A stretch of 64,000 bases of DNA from the NCBI GenBank assembly GCA_026389845.1, contig JAPLHB010000131.1, positions 1 through 64,000 on the forward strand. Reading direction: 5' to 3'. Below, in pieces: positions 1 to 8,033 of the stretch (position 1 is its first letter; every line of letters starts with the position of its first letter). Origin of the DNA: Chloroflexota bacterium. GTDB taxonomy: Bacteria > Chloroflexota > Anaerolineae > CG2-30-64-16. The position numbers were made by a program, and so were the translations under genes. Below the pieces are notes generated by a model. The model was not told where the DNA came from and did no database searches. It was given only the letters and a program-made list of their open reading frames with translations.

Positions 1-252
1 TTCGACGAAGTCGAGATGAAGCAGGTCTACGATCCGAACAGCTCGCTCAAGCTCTCGATGGGCCTGCCGCCGGTCGAGACCTACCATGGCCGCATCGACT
101 TGATCATGGACATCAAGAACGGCAAGACTGCACCGACCTCCCAGCCCGCCAAGGAGTTCTTCTACAAGGCGTATAACATCTCCTTCTGGACGATGCCGCG
201 GGCTGATGCCGTGACTTGGCTGAACACCCAGTTCGGGACCAACGTCAAGTAG
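1..252 (+). CDS. Sugar ABC transporter solute-binding protein, C-terminal fragment
   Basis: The reading frame is open from the first base and ends at a TAA-type stop after about 83 residues, so only the C-terminus is in the window. The visible part has short conserved-looking segments (LSMGLPPVETYHGRIDL, AKEFFYKAYNISFW) but no diagnostic motif. The assignment rests on context: the next three genes are a two-domain sugar ABC ATPase and two RbsC-like permeases on the same strand, and solute-binding proteins normally precede these. Such proteins capture sugar outside the membrane and deliver it to the permease. Ligand unknown; family assignment is inference. Confidence 0.6.
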   Translation, partial: FDEVEMKQVYDPNSSLKLSMGLPPVETYHGRIDLIMDIKNGKTAPTSQPAKEFFYKAYNISFWTMPRADAVTWLNTQFGTNVK

Positions 253-286
253 CACCGACCGAGGAAAACGCACAACGGATGTGAAC

Positions 287-320
287 TGACGGGAGGCGGG
301 CAGAGGCCTTCCTCCCGTCA
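287..320 (+). promoter_or_regulatory. Intercistronic hairpin after the binding-protein gene
   Basis: A perfect 10-bp inverted repeat (TGACGGGAGG at 287-296, CCTCCCGTCA at 311-320) lies between the binding-protein stop and the ATPase ribosome-binding site. There is no following T-run. Hairpins here commonly protect the binding-protein mRNA and allow excess binding protein over membrane components; that role is inferred. Confidence 0.5.
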
Positions 321-339
321 ATCTTGAAGGAGCGGCTGC

Positions 340-1830
340 ATGAAACTGACAGAGAACGTGCTGGAGATCAGAGATCTCGTCAAGGATTTCCCGGGCGTGC
401 GGGCGGTCAACAATGTCAGTTTCGACATCAAGCGAAACACCGTCCACTGCCTGGTAGGCGAGAACGGCGCGGGAAAATCCACCCTGATCAAGATCCTGAC
501 CGGCGCATACGCACGAACAAGCGGCCGAATTCTTCTGAACGGTGAAGAGTACAGCCCGCACAGCACTCGAGACGCGAAGCAAGCAGGCATCAGCACCCTG
601 TTCCAGGAACTCAATGTGGTAGACCAGCTCACCGTCGAGGAGAACCTCACGCTGGGGATGGAGGACACGACGTTTGGGTTCCTGAGGAAAACTGACAAGA
701 TCAACAAGATGGTCAGCGTGCTGAACAGCATTGAGCCGTCCATCAAGCCGGGGCAACTGGTCTCGACCCTGAGCGTCGCCAAGAAGCAGATCGTGGAGAT
801 CGCCAAGGCGGTCGCCGCCGAGTCCGACATCATCATCATGGACGAGCCGACGGCCGCGATCTCAGAGAGCGAAATTGCCCGCTTGTTTGCCATCATCAGG
901 GGCTTGCGTGAGAAAAATGTCACCGTCATCTACATCTCCCACCGACTCGACGAGATCTTCGAGCTCGGCGACTACGTGACGGTGATGCGCGATGGCAAGC
1001 ACATCGACACGAAACCCGTCGCGCAGATCCAGGATCGGTCGGAACTCATCAAGATGATGATCGGCAAAACGGTATTAGAGCAGTACACGCCCCGGGAGGG
1101 TGAATGCACGGATACCATCCTCCAGGTCACGCACCTCTCCAACCACAAATTAAACGACCTTTCCTTCGACGTCCACGCGGGGGAGATCGTCGGCTTCTAC
1201 GGCCTGGTGGGCGCCGGCAAAACTGAACTCGCACGCGCCATCTACGGCGTCGACGAGTACGAAGGCGAGATCGTCTTCAAGGGCAAAAAACTCCAGCCCG
1301 CGCCCGACAAGGCCATTGCCGCGGGCATCGCCCTGGTGCCCGAGGAACGCCGATCCCAGGGGCTATTCACCATCCTGACCATCCGGGGTAACGTGCCCGT
1401 CATGAACATGGGCAGGATCTCTCGCGGTGGATTCATCAATGCGGCCGCGGAGCGCAACGTCACGCTCGAATACATTGACAAGCTGAAGATCGCTACCAGC
1501 AGCACCGAAAAGGAAGCCTCGAAGCTCTCCGGCGGCAATCAGCAAAAAGTCGTCTTCGCCAAGTGCCTGTTCGCGGATGCCGATCTGCTCATGCTCGACG
1601 AGCCGACTCGCGGCATTGACGTGGGCGCCAAAAGTGAAATCTACGGGATCATCCGCCGACTGTCGCGCGAGGGGAAGTCCATCATGATCTTCTCCTCGGA
1701 ACTGCCCGAAGTCATGAATATCTGCGACAGCATCTACCTCCTGTACGACGGGAGCCTGAAAGCCACACTACGCAACGGCTGCGACTGCGACAGCGAGAAG
1801 ATCATCCACATCGTCACAGGGGGAGAATAG
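340..1830 (+). CDS. Sugar ABC transporter ATP-binding protein, two nucleotide-binding domains (RbsA/XylG family)
   Basis: This 496-residue protein has the usual length and tandem-domain layout of RbsA, MglA and XylG ATPases. Domain one has Walker A GENGAGKS near residues 40-47 and Walker B IIIMDEPTAAIS near 165-175, with a degenerate signature (LSVAKKQ). Domain two has a Walker A-like GLVGAGKTE near 288, a good signature LSGGNQQK near 397 and Walker B LLMLDEPTRGID near 417. It would energise sugar import by the two downstream permeases. The ATG follows AAGGAG at 325-330 with good spacing. The substrate is not given by the ATPase; the downstream enzymes suggest a pentose or related sugar. Confidence 0.95.
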   Translation: MKLTENVLEIRDLVKDFPGVRAVNNVSFDIKRNTVHCLVGENGAGKSTLIKILTGAYARTSGRILLNGEEYSPHSTRDAKQAGISTLFQELNVVDQLTVEENLTLGMEDTTFGFLRKTDKINKMVSVLNSIEPSIKPGQLVSTLSVAKKQIVEIAKAVAAESDIIIMDEPTAAISESEIARLFAIIRGLREKNVTVIYISHRLDEIFELGDYVTVMRDGKHIDTKPVAQIQDRSELIKMMIGKTVLEQYTPREGECTDTILQVTHLSNHKLNDLSFDVHAGEIVGFYGLVGAGKTELARAIYGVDEYEGEIVFKGKKLQPAPDKAIAAGIALVPEERRSQGLFTILTIRGNVPVMNMGRISRGGFINAAAERNVTLEYIDKLKIATSSTEKEASKLSGGNQQKVVFAKCLFADADLLMLDEPTRGIDVGAKSEIYGIIRRLSREGKSIMIFSSELPEVMNICDSIYLLYDGSLKATLRNGCDCDSEKIIHIVTGGE

Positions 1831-1831
1831 C

Positions 1832-2857
1832 GTGGAAAGCTCTACACGGGTGCGGGAACCCTCGATTGGCGGCAGGATGAACAACGAGTCGTTCATCACC
1901 CTCTTCATGATTGGTGTGCTCGTCGTCGTGTTCGGCATCGCCTGCATTGCCGTGCCGAACTTCTACCTGCCCCAGAACATGATCAACCTGATTACAAACA
2001 ACTGGTACACCATCATCGTGGGGATCGGCGTCACGTTCCTGCTCATCACGGGCAACTTCGACATGTCGGTCGGCGGCGTCATCGCCCTGACCGGCGTGCT
2101 GTCCGTCTATTTCTGCCAGGGGGCTAATGTATCCCAGAATGTCCTGGCCAACGGATTAGGGCTGCCTTACGGCGCGGCGGTCGGGCTGGCGCTGCTCTGC
2201 GCGATGAGCGTGGGCGCGATCAATGCGTTCTTCATCGCCCGGTTGAAGGTGCCCTCCATCATCGTCACGCTGGGCACGATGATGCTCGCGCGCGGCGTCG
2301 CTCAGGTCATCACGCGAGGCGCGCAGCGCAACACCAGCCTGCCAGACGTCTTCGGCATGCTTGGGAACATGACCATCAAGGGCACGTCCATCAAGCTGGC
2401 AGTGTTGGTGATGGTCGTCCTGATCATCGTCGCCTACATCTTTGAGAAGATGACAGTGCCGGGAAGGCGCACTTACCTCATCGGCGCGAATGCTGAGGCA
2501 GCCCGGCTCTCAGGCATCAAGGTGGCCAGGCATCTCAGCTTGCTCTACATCCTCAGCGCCTTGCTCGCCGGCATCACGGGGATCCTCCTGGCGTCCGAGT
2601 TCAAGTCCGGGATGTCGAGTCGTGCGATGGGGGTCGAGTTCGACGCGCTGGTCATTTCTCTCCTGGGAGGCGTCAGCATCGCAGGTGGGTTCGGATCCGT
2701 GCTGGGGATGTTCGTCGGCGCCATCATCCTTTCCGTTGTGACGTCGGCCGCCACCGGACTCCTGCTGTCGCCAGACTGGCAGTTCACCCTCAAGGGCATC
2801 GTCACCTTCATCGCGATCGTTGCGCAGCGTTATGCGCTGGACAAAAGGAAGGGCTGA
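1832..2857 (+). CDS. Sugar ABC transporter permease (RbsC/BPD_transp_2 family)
   Basis: A 341-residue polytopic membrane protein with about 8-10 hydrophobic segments. It carries typical RbsC-like sequence: GNFDMSVGGVIALTGVL near residue 75 and VISLLGGVSIAGGFGSVLG near residue 275. It starts with GTG two bases after the ATPase stop; an in-frame ATG at 1877 is an alternative. It forms the membrane channel together with the second permease encoded next. Tight spacing implies one transcript with the ATPase. Confidence 0.92.
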   Translation: MESSTRVREPSIGGRMNNESFITLFMIGVLVVVFGIACIAVPNFYLPQNMINLITNNWYTIIVGIGVTFLLITGNFDMSVGGVIALTGVLSVYFCQGANVSQNVLANGLGLPYGAAVGLALLCAMSVGAINAFFIARLKVPSIIVTLGTMMLARGVAQVITRGAQRNTSLPDVFGMLGNMTIKGTSIKLAVLVMVVLIIVAYIFEKMTVPGRRTYLIGANAEAARLSGIKVARHLSLLYILSALLAGITGILLASEFKSGMSSRAMGVEFDALVISLLGGVSIAGGFGSVLGMFVGAIILSVVTSAATGLLLSPDWQFTLKGIVTFIAIVAQRYALDKRKG

Positions 2858-3024
2858 GGATGCGCAGGGGCGTATTTCCCTCCATGGGCAGACGGTCATC
2901 CTGAGCGGGTTGACCACACAACATAATCCAGGCGAGGCGTCAGTGAAGGATCTCGCACCCAATGCGAAACACACGCGATGCGCAGCACGGCCGGCGGGCA
3001 TTTTTACCAGAGGAGCAAATTGAC

Positions 3025-4059
3025 GTGAAGAGCATGAAGGCAGAGTCACTCCGACTGCGGCTGGATCGATCGGCAGCGATGCGATCGATCGTCAAGCAAT
3101 TCTACATCTACGTCGTGCTGCTGTTGATCGTGCTCATCTTCAGCGTGATGAAGCTGGGCGAGACCAGCCTGTTCGGGCGGGGAAGCTTTCTCAGCCCGGA
3201 CAGCATCATCAATCTGCTGCGCAGCGCCGTCCCCATCCTGATGCTGAGCGGCGCATTCACGCTCCTGATGATTTCGGGCTATATTGACCTGTCCGTCGGC
3301 AGCGCCATGAGCCTCAGCGCCGTAGTGTTCTCCCTGATGATCCTCAACGGGTTCAGCTTCCTGCCCGCGCTCGTCATCACCTTGATCCTGGGGATCGCGA
3401 TGGGATACCTCAACGGCGCCCTGGTCATGAAGCTGCGCATCACGCCTGTGATCGCGACGCTGGTGACGCTGAACCTGTTCAAGGGCATCGCGCTGCTGAT
3501 CGTGCCGGACGGCCTGTCGGCGATCAAGGGGAGCGCCGCGAAGGCCATGCCCGGATGGATCAACGATTTCGGGCGCAAAGATGTCCTTCTGGGTTTACCA
3601 GCGGCGTTCTATGTCGCTCTCGTCGTGATCGCGCTACTGATCCTTGTCCAGCGAAAGACGATCCTCGGGAAATATGCCGCGGCGATGGGCGGCAACAGAA
3701 TCGCGGCGGAGCTGTCCGGCATCAACGTGTTGAAGATGGGCTGGCTGTTGTATATCATCGTGGGGTTTTTCGCCGCCTTGGCCGGCATGGCGCGCGCCAG
3801 CTACATGTCCCTGGGAGACCCGCTCTCGGGCGACGGCATGGAGCTTGACTGCATCATCGCCGTGCTGCTGGGGGGAACGGCCTTCTCCGGCGGCGAAGGG
3901 TCGGTGGCGAAGACGATGATCGGCGCCCTCATCATCATGTGCGTGACGACCGGCCTGATGACCGTCATCCCCGCGTATTGGCAGACCGTGGCCAAAGGCA
4001 GCGTGCTGGTCGCCGCGGTGGTGCTCAATCATCTGCTGGTGCGGGAAGCCAGGAGCTAG
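3025..4059 (+). CDS. Sugar ABC transporter permease, second subunit (RbsC family)
   Basis: A polytopic protein of 344 residues with the same family signatures as its neighbour (ISGYIDLSVGSAMSLSAVV, IIAVLLGGTAFSGGEGS). I chose GTG 3025 because AGGAG at 3011-3015 lies nine bases upstream; the frame is open further upstream to 2962 but without a ribosome-binding site. Two different permeases in one operon suggest a heterodimeric channel. The 167-bp gap before it contains a short remnant (about 2896-2912) of the CTGAGCGGG inverted-repeat family that recurs later in the window. Confidence 0.92.
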   Translation: MKSMKAESLRLRLDRSAAMRSIVKQFYIYVVLLLIVLIFSVMKLGETSLFGRGSFLSPDSIINLLRSAVPILMLSGAFTLLMISGYIDLSVGSAMSLSAVVFSLMILNGFSFLPALVITLILGIAMGYLNGALVMKLRITPVIATLVTLNLFKGIALLIVPDGLSAIKGSAAKAMPGWINDFGRKDVLLGLPAAFYVALVVIALLILVQRKTILGKYAAAMGGNRIAAELSGINVLKMGWLLYIIVGFFAALAGMARASYMSLGDPLSGDGMELDCIIAVLLGGTAFSGGEGSVAKTMIGALIIMCVTTGLMTVIPAYWQTVAKGSVLVAAVVLNHLLVREARS

Positions 4060-4103
4060 AAGCTGGAAACTGGAAGCCGGAAGCCAGCCGAGGAGCAAAC
4101 GAA

Positions 4104-5378
4104 GTGTTCCACGAGAAGGAAGTTCAGTCGCTGCGGGCGCTTGCTGCCCGGTGGATGGCGCACGCGGCCGACCCGATCATGCCTGAGCGCCGGCGGCAAT
4201 GGCGGGCCATCAAGGACCTCCGCGCCGAGAAGCCGATGATCCTGGTGGAGACCTGCATGCTCCCGGACTATATCGGCAAGGATGAGTTGGTCTGTCAGGA
4301 CCCCTACCTGCGCAACATCGAGAAGTCGCTGTTCGAGATCGTGCGTCACGCCGACGAGATCGGCGACGACATCGTCGTGGGCCCGTATTTTCGCATCCCC
4401 TGGGTGATCGAGCTCTCCGATTACGGAGTGCCCATCGAGGCGTACCATGCGGTAAGCCTGAGCGGGAGCGACCTGGGCTACTCGTTCAACTTCGGGGTCC
4501 AGTCGGAAGAGGACTACAACAAGCTGCACCTGCGCACCCGCAGTGTGGACAGGGCGGAAAGCCGCCGCAGGCAGGCGCTCCTGGAGGACATTTTCGGAGA
4601 CATCCTGCCGATTCGGCTGGGCGGCTACGATCCCTTTGATCTGGATCCCGGTTACCATCCCTGGTTGGGCAATCTCTTCGGCGGGCTGACCATGGATCTC
4701 TTCAAGCTGATCGGAAACGCCAACCTGCTCACGTGGGTGTACGACAATCCCTTGCTGATCCACAAGATGATGATCCTGATCCGCGATGACAGGAAGGCGC
4801 ACTTCCAGTTCCTCGAACAGGAGGGCCTCCTCTACCGCAACACGGACACCTGGATGCCCTGTCCCGGCAGCTACGGGTTCGTCTCCGACCTGCCGGAGTC
4901 GGGAGCCGAGGATCGGGACGTGCGGCTGAAGGATTGTTGGGGCTGGGTCGAGTCGCAGGAAAGCGCGCCCATCTCGCCGAAGATGTTCAACGAGTTCTAC
5001 CTGCCCTACATCGCCGAAGTGGTCCGGCCTTTCGGCCTCGCCTACTGGGGCTGCTGCGAGGCGGTGCATGATCGGTTCCAGTTCATCGAGAAGGCAATCC
5101 CCAACCTGCGCGCCGTGTCTGTGTCGGGATGGAGCAACCTCTTCAAGATGGGCGAGCTGCTGGGCAAGAAATACGTCTACTCCCGCAAGCCGACCCCGGC
5201 GTACATCAGCGGCGCGAATCCCGACTGGGAGTTGGTAGAGAAGGACGTCCGCGACACCCTCGTCGCCGCGAAGAATTGCAACCTGGAACTGTGTTTCCGC
5301 GACATTTACACGATTGACGGCGATCGGCCACGCCTCGCGAAGTGGGTCGCGATGACGCGCGCACTGATGAACGGCTAA
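4104..5378 (+). CDS. Uroporphyrinogen-decarboxylase-superfamily protein, methyltransferase-like
   Basis: This 424-residue protein looks like the divergent URO-D superfamily members related to the corrinoid methyltransferases MtaA/CmuA rather than HemE: the HemE substrate-binding arginine motif is absent. A candidate metal-ligand region reads AYWGCCEAVHDR near residue 316, where methyltransferases usually have a His-x-Cys-Gly element. GTG 4104 is preceded by GAGGAG; the open frame upstream to 3939 overlaps the permease and is not used. It sits between the permeases and an UlaE-like epimerase, so a role in handling a methylated or otherwise modified sugar is possible, but no corrinoid protein is seen here. 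Function unknown. Confidence 0.75.
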   Translation: MFHEKEVQSLRALAARWMAHAADPIMPERRRQWRAIKDLRAEKPMILVETCMLPDYIGKDELVCQDPYLRNIEKSLFEIVRHADEIGDDIVVGPYFRIPWVIELSDYGVPIEAYHAVSLSGSDLGYSFNFGVQSEEDYNKLHLRTRSVDRAESRRRQALLEDIFGDILPIRLGGYDPFDLDPGYHPWLGNLFGGLTMDLFKLIGNANLLTWVYDNPLLIHKMMILIRDDRKAHFQFLEQEGLLYRNTDTWMPCPGSYGFVSDLPESGAEDRDVRLKDCWGWVESQESAPISPKMFNEFYLPYIAEVVRPFGLAYWGCCEAVHDRFQFIEKAIPNLRAVSVSGWSNLFKMGELLGKKYVYSRKPTPAYISGANPDWELVEKDVRDTLVAAKNCNLELCFRDIYTIDGDRPRLAKWVAMTRALMNG

Positions 5379-5384
5379 GGGCCT

Positions 5385-6236
5385 ATGATTCCGATCGGCC
5401 TTTACGAAAAAGCGCTGCCGGCCGAGTGGTCGTGGCCGCGCCGCCTAGCTGCCACCGCCGAGGCGGGCTACGACTTTGCCGAAATCTCGATTGATGAGAC
5501 CGACGAACGGCTCGGCCGCTTGGACTGGGGACCGAAGGAGCGCGGCGCGCTGCGTCGGGCCATCGAAAATTCCGGCGTGCGCATCCTGACGATGTGCCTC
5601 AGCGCGCTCCGCACCTTTCCCCTGGGCAGCCACACACCGGGGCTCCGTCTCCACAGCTTGACGATCTTGCGCAAGGCAATCGCTTTCGCTGCGGACGTTG
5701 GACTGGGGATCGTGCAGGTGCCTGGGTACGATGCCTTCTATGAACCGCAGGATGCCGATACCGCGTCTCTCCTGTTGGATGGGCTGCGCCAGGGAGCCGA
5801 GTGGGCCAGCGAGAACTGTCTGATGCTGGGACTAGAAAACGTTGATGTCCCCATCAGCGAGTCAATCCACGCCACTATGCGCTTGGTGGACGCGGTGCGT
5901 TCGCCCTGGGTCCAGATCTACCCGGACATGGCCAACGTGGCCGCCGCCGGGTTCCATCCGCCGGATGAGCTCAGACTGGCCAAGGATCATATCGTGGCCG
6001 TACACGTGAAGGATGGCCTACCGCACACGATTCGCGGCGTACCGTATGGCGAAGGAATCGTGCCCTTCGCGGCGACCTTCGCGGCGCTCCGGGAGTCCGC
6101 GTTCCGCGGCCCACTGATCGTAGAGATGTGGGCCAGTATGGATCGTACCGGAGACCCGTTCAGTGCGGCGCGCGCCGCGCGCGTGTTTGTCAGACCCTAC
6201 CAAGAGGTGTTGGATGCTGCTGGAAAAACTACGTGA
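5385..6236 (+). CDS. L-ribulose-5-phosphate 3-epimerase (UlaE/SgbU family)
   Basis: A 283-residue TIM-barrel protein strongly resembling UlaE/SgbU, with IGLYEKALPAEWSWPRR at the start and ISIDETDERLGRLDW following. Metal and catalytic regions are recognisable: GLENVDVP, PDMANVAA, VHVKDGLPHTIRGVPYGEG and IVEMW. It interconverts L-xylulose-5-phosphate and L-ribulose-5-phosphate. It starts seven bases after the URO-D-like gene and overlaps the 4-epimerase gene by 23 bases, so the steps are translationally coupled. With the LyxK-like kinase downstream this supports an L-xylulose/L-lyxose or ascorbate-type pentose route. Confidence 0.9.
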   Translation: MIPIGLYEKALPAEWSWPRRLAATAEAGYDFAEISIDETDERLGRLDWGPKERGALRRAIENSGVRILTMCLSALRTFPLGSHTPGLRLHSLTILRKAIAFAADVGLGIVQVPGYDAFYEPQDADTASLLLDGLRQGAEWASENCLMLGLENVDVPISESIHATMRLVDAVRSPWVQIYPDMANVAAAGFHPPDELRLAKDHIVAVHVKDGLPHTIRGVPYGEGIVPFAATFAALRESAFRGPLIVEMWASMDRTGDPFSAARAARVFVRPYQEVLDAAGKTT

Positions 6237-6858
6237 GATCGTCTGGAAATGCAACCTGGAGCTGCCGAAGAACGACCTTGTCAGGATGACGAGCGGCAAC
6301 ATCAGTGGCCGCGACCCACAGACCGGCCTGGTCGTCATCAAGCCAAGCGGCTACAGCTACGAGGAGATGATGCCTGCCGACATGGTCGTCGTAGACATGG
6401 ATGGCAAGGTCGTCGAGGGGCACCTGAAGCCCTCGGTGGATACTGAAACGCATCTTTACGTCTACGCCCACCGGCCCGACGTACTGGGCATCGGCCACAC
6501 GCACTCGCCCTATGCCAGCAGCTTCGCAGTGTTGGGCAGGCCGATCCCACCGTGCCTGACGGCCTCAGCGATGCTGGGCGGCGAAATCCCGCTGGGCAAA
6601 TACGTGCCCATCGGCGGCGCGGCCATCGGCGCGGAGATCGTCGCCAAGATCGGCCACGCACGGGCGATCATCATGCAGAACCACGGGGTCTTCACCATCG
6701 GCGCCTCGCCCAAGCAGGCCGCCAAGATGGCCGTCGAGGTCGAGGAGATTGCCAAGATCACCCACCTGGCGATGCTAATGGGCCAGCCGATCGTCCTGAC
6801 GCAGGCGCAGTTGGACCAGATGGACGATCTGTACACGAACCTGTATGGGCAGAAGTAG
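6214..6858 (+). CDS. L-ribulose-5-phosphate 4-epimerase / class II aldolase family (AraD/UlaF-like)
   Basis: A 214-residue protein of normal AraD/UlaF length. Visible hallmarks are TSGNISGRD near residue 22, KPSGYSYEEM, the zinc-ligand motif GHTHSPYASS near residue 94 and a third histidine in MQNHGVF near 155. It converts L-ribulose-5-phosphate to D-xylulose-5-phosphate, feeding the pentose phosphate pathway. The ATG at 6214 lies inside the end of the UlaE-like gene behind an AAGAGG ribosome-binding site; the open frame begins at 6163 but has no such site. Fuculose-phosphate aldolase-like activity cannot be excluded from sequence alone, but the epimerase neighbour favours AraD. Confidence 0.88.
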   Translation: MLLEKLREIVWKCNLELPKNDLVRMTSGNISGRDPQTGLVVIKPSGYSYEEMMPADMVVVDMDGKVVEGHLKPSVDTETHLYVYAHRPDVLGIGHTHSPYASSFAVLGRPIPPCLTASAMLGGEIPLGKYVPIGGAAIGAEIVAKIGHARAIIMQNHGVFTIGASPKQAAKMAVEVEEIAKITHLAMLMGQPIVLTQAQLDQMDDLYTNLYGQK

Positions 6859-6863
6859 GACCG

Positions 6864-6891
6864 CAGGAGTCAGGAGTCAGGAGTCAGGAAT
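6864..6891. repeat. Heptamer repeat CAGGAGT, 4 units
   Basis: Three perfect CAGGAGT units and one CAGGAAT lie just after the 4-epimerase stop. Reading the reverse strand creates TGA stops, and this family is only seen between genes in the window. Confidence 0.9.
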
Positions 6892-6900
6892 TGCTTCTCC

Positions 6901-6963
6901 TGGAATCGAGCCTTTAGGCGGTCTGGCGGGCAGATGAAAAAACAGCTAAAGCCTCGAATCCGA
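6901..6963. repeat. Short inverted-repeat element, TGGAATCGAG family, copy 1
   Basis: The left end TGGAATCGAGCCTTTAG and the right end CTAAAGCCTCGAATCC form imperfect terminal inverted repeats around about 25 bp. Related copies occur at 27243-27312 and 59581-59643. No coding capacity; MITE-like. Confidence 0.7.
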
Positions 6964-6988
6964 TCTGCCACAAAGAGGGGGTAGCCTT

Positions 6989-8014
6989 ATGGCTGAGCTG
7001 ACTTCCAAAGAGCGCGTGATGCGTGCGCTGCAACGGCAGGAACCGGATCGCGTGCCGCATTTCGAGTGGCTGGTGGATCGCAAGGTGCGCGATGTCCTCC
7101 TGCCTGGCTGCCGCGATCACAACGAGTTCGCGGTCCGCATGGGGCACGATGCCGTCCTGGTGGACCCCAACTTCGCCAAGGAGCCGCTAAGCAATGGCCG
7201 GTATCGCAGCGAGTGGGGCTACATCGGGCAGAAGACCCAGGAGGAACACGGCATCGAGGTCGAGTCCCCCATCGCGACCCTGGCCGATTTTGAGCATTAT
7301 ACACCGCCCGATCCCCAGACGCCGGGCCGCTATACGTCCGTCGAGGAGGCGTTGGCGCAATACGGCGACCAGTACGCGGTCATCGTCCACCTGAACGACG
7401 TCTTCTCGCTCCCGCGCTATCTCATGGGCATGGAAAACCTACTCATGGCGATCGCGACCGAGCCAGCGCTCATCCAGGCGCTGGTGGACATGTCCGTAGA
7501 TATCAACCTGGTGATGGCGAAGGAGCTTGTCGCGCGGGGCGTGAAGATCGTCTACACGGGCGACGATTATGCATCCAGCAAAGGCCCGCTGATGTCGCCG
7601 CGGCACTTCCGCAAGCTCTTTTATCCCGGCCTGTGCCGGGTGATGGGCGGGTATAAAGAGCTGGGCCTGCTGGTCATCAAGCACACCGACGGCAACCTAT
7701 GGCCGATCCTGGACATGATCGTAGACTCCGGCATTGATTGCCTCGACCCCATTGACCCGAAGGGCGGCATGAGCATCACCGAGGTCAAAGCGAAGTACGG
7801 CCACCGGATCGCGCTCAAGGGCAACGTGGATTGTGCGGAGCTGCTGACCTTCGGCTCCGTCGAGGAGACGGTCGAAGCGACCAAACAGGCGTTGCGCGAA
7901 GGGATGCCGGACGGCGGGTTCATCCTGTCGTCCAGCAACAGCATCCATTCGGGCGTCAAACCGGAGAACTACGCGGCGATGCTGCGGACGGTGCGGGAGT
8001 TCGGGGGGTACTAA
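6989..8014 (+). CDS. Uroporphyrinogen-decarboxylase-superfamily protein, second paralogue
   Basis: A 341-residue protein of MtaA/HemE-like length beginning LTSKERVMRALQRQEPDRVPHFEW, a typical opening for non-HemE URO-D family members. In place of the methyltransferase zinc motif His-x-Cys-Gly it reads KHTDGNLWPIL near residue 231, keeping the His but not the Cys. A Cys occurs later in GNVDCAELLTFG. The altered ligands make a standard thiol methyltransferase reaction uncertain. AAAGAGGGGG precedes the ATG. It lies between the 4-epimerase and the kinases, so it is presumably co-expressed with sugar catabolism; the reaction is unknown. Confidence 0.78.
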   Translation: MAELTSKERVMRALQRQEPDRVPHFEWLVDRKVRDVLLPGCRDHNEFAVRMGHDAVLVDPNFAKEPLSNGRYRSEWGYIGQKTQEEHGIEVESPIATLADFEHYTPPDPQTPGRYTSVEEALAQYGDQYAVIVHLNDVFSLPRYLMGMENLLMAIATEPALIQALVDMSVDINLVMAKELVARGVKIVYTGDDYASSKGPLMSPRHFRKLFYPGLCRVMGGYKELGLLVIKHTDGNLWPILDMIVDSGIDCLDPIDPKGGMSITEVKAKYGHRIALKGNVDCAELLTFGSVEETVEATKQALREGMPDGGFILSSSNSIHSGVKPENYAAMLRTVREFGGY

Positions 8015-8033
8015 ATCACAAGAAGGCGCGACA

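Noticed and set aside
4104-8014. Heme biosynthesis genes (hemE)
   Set aside because: The HemE active-site arginine motif is missing from both proteins, and the context is sugar catabolism.
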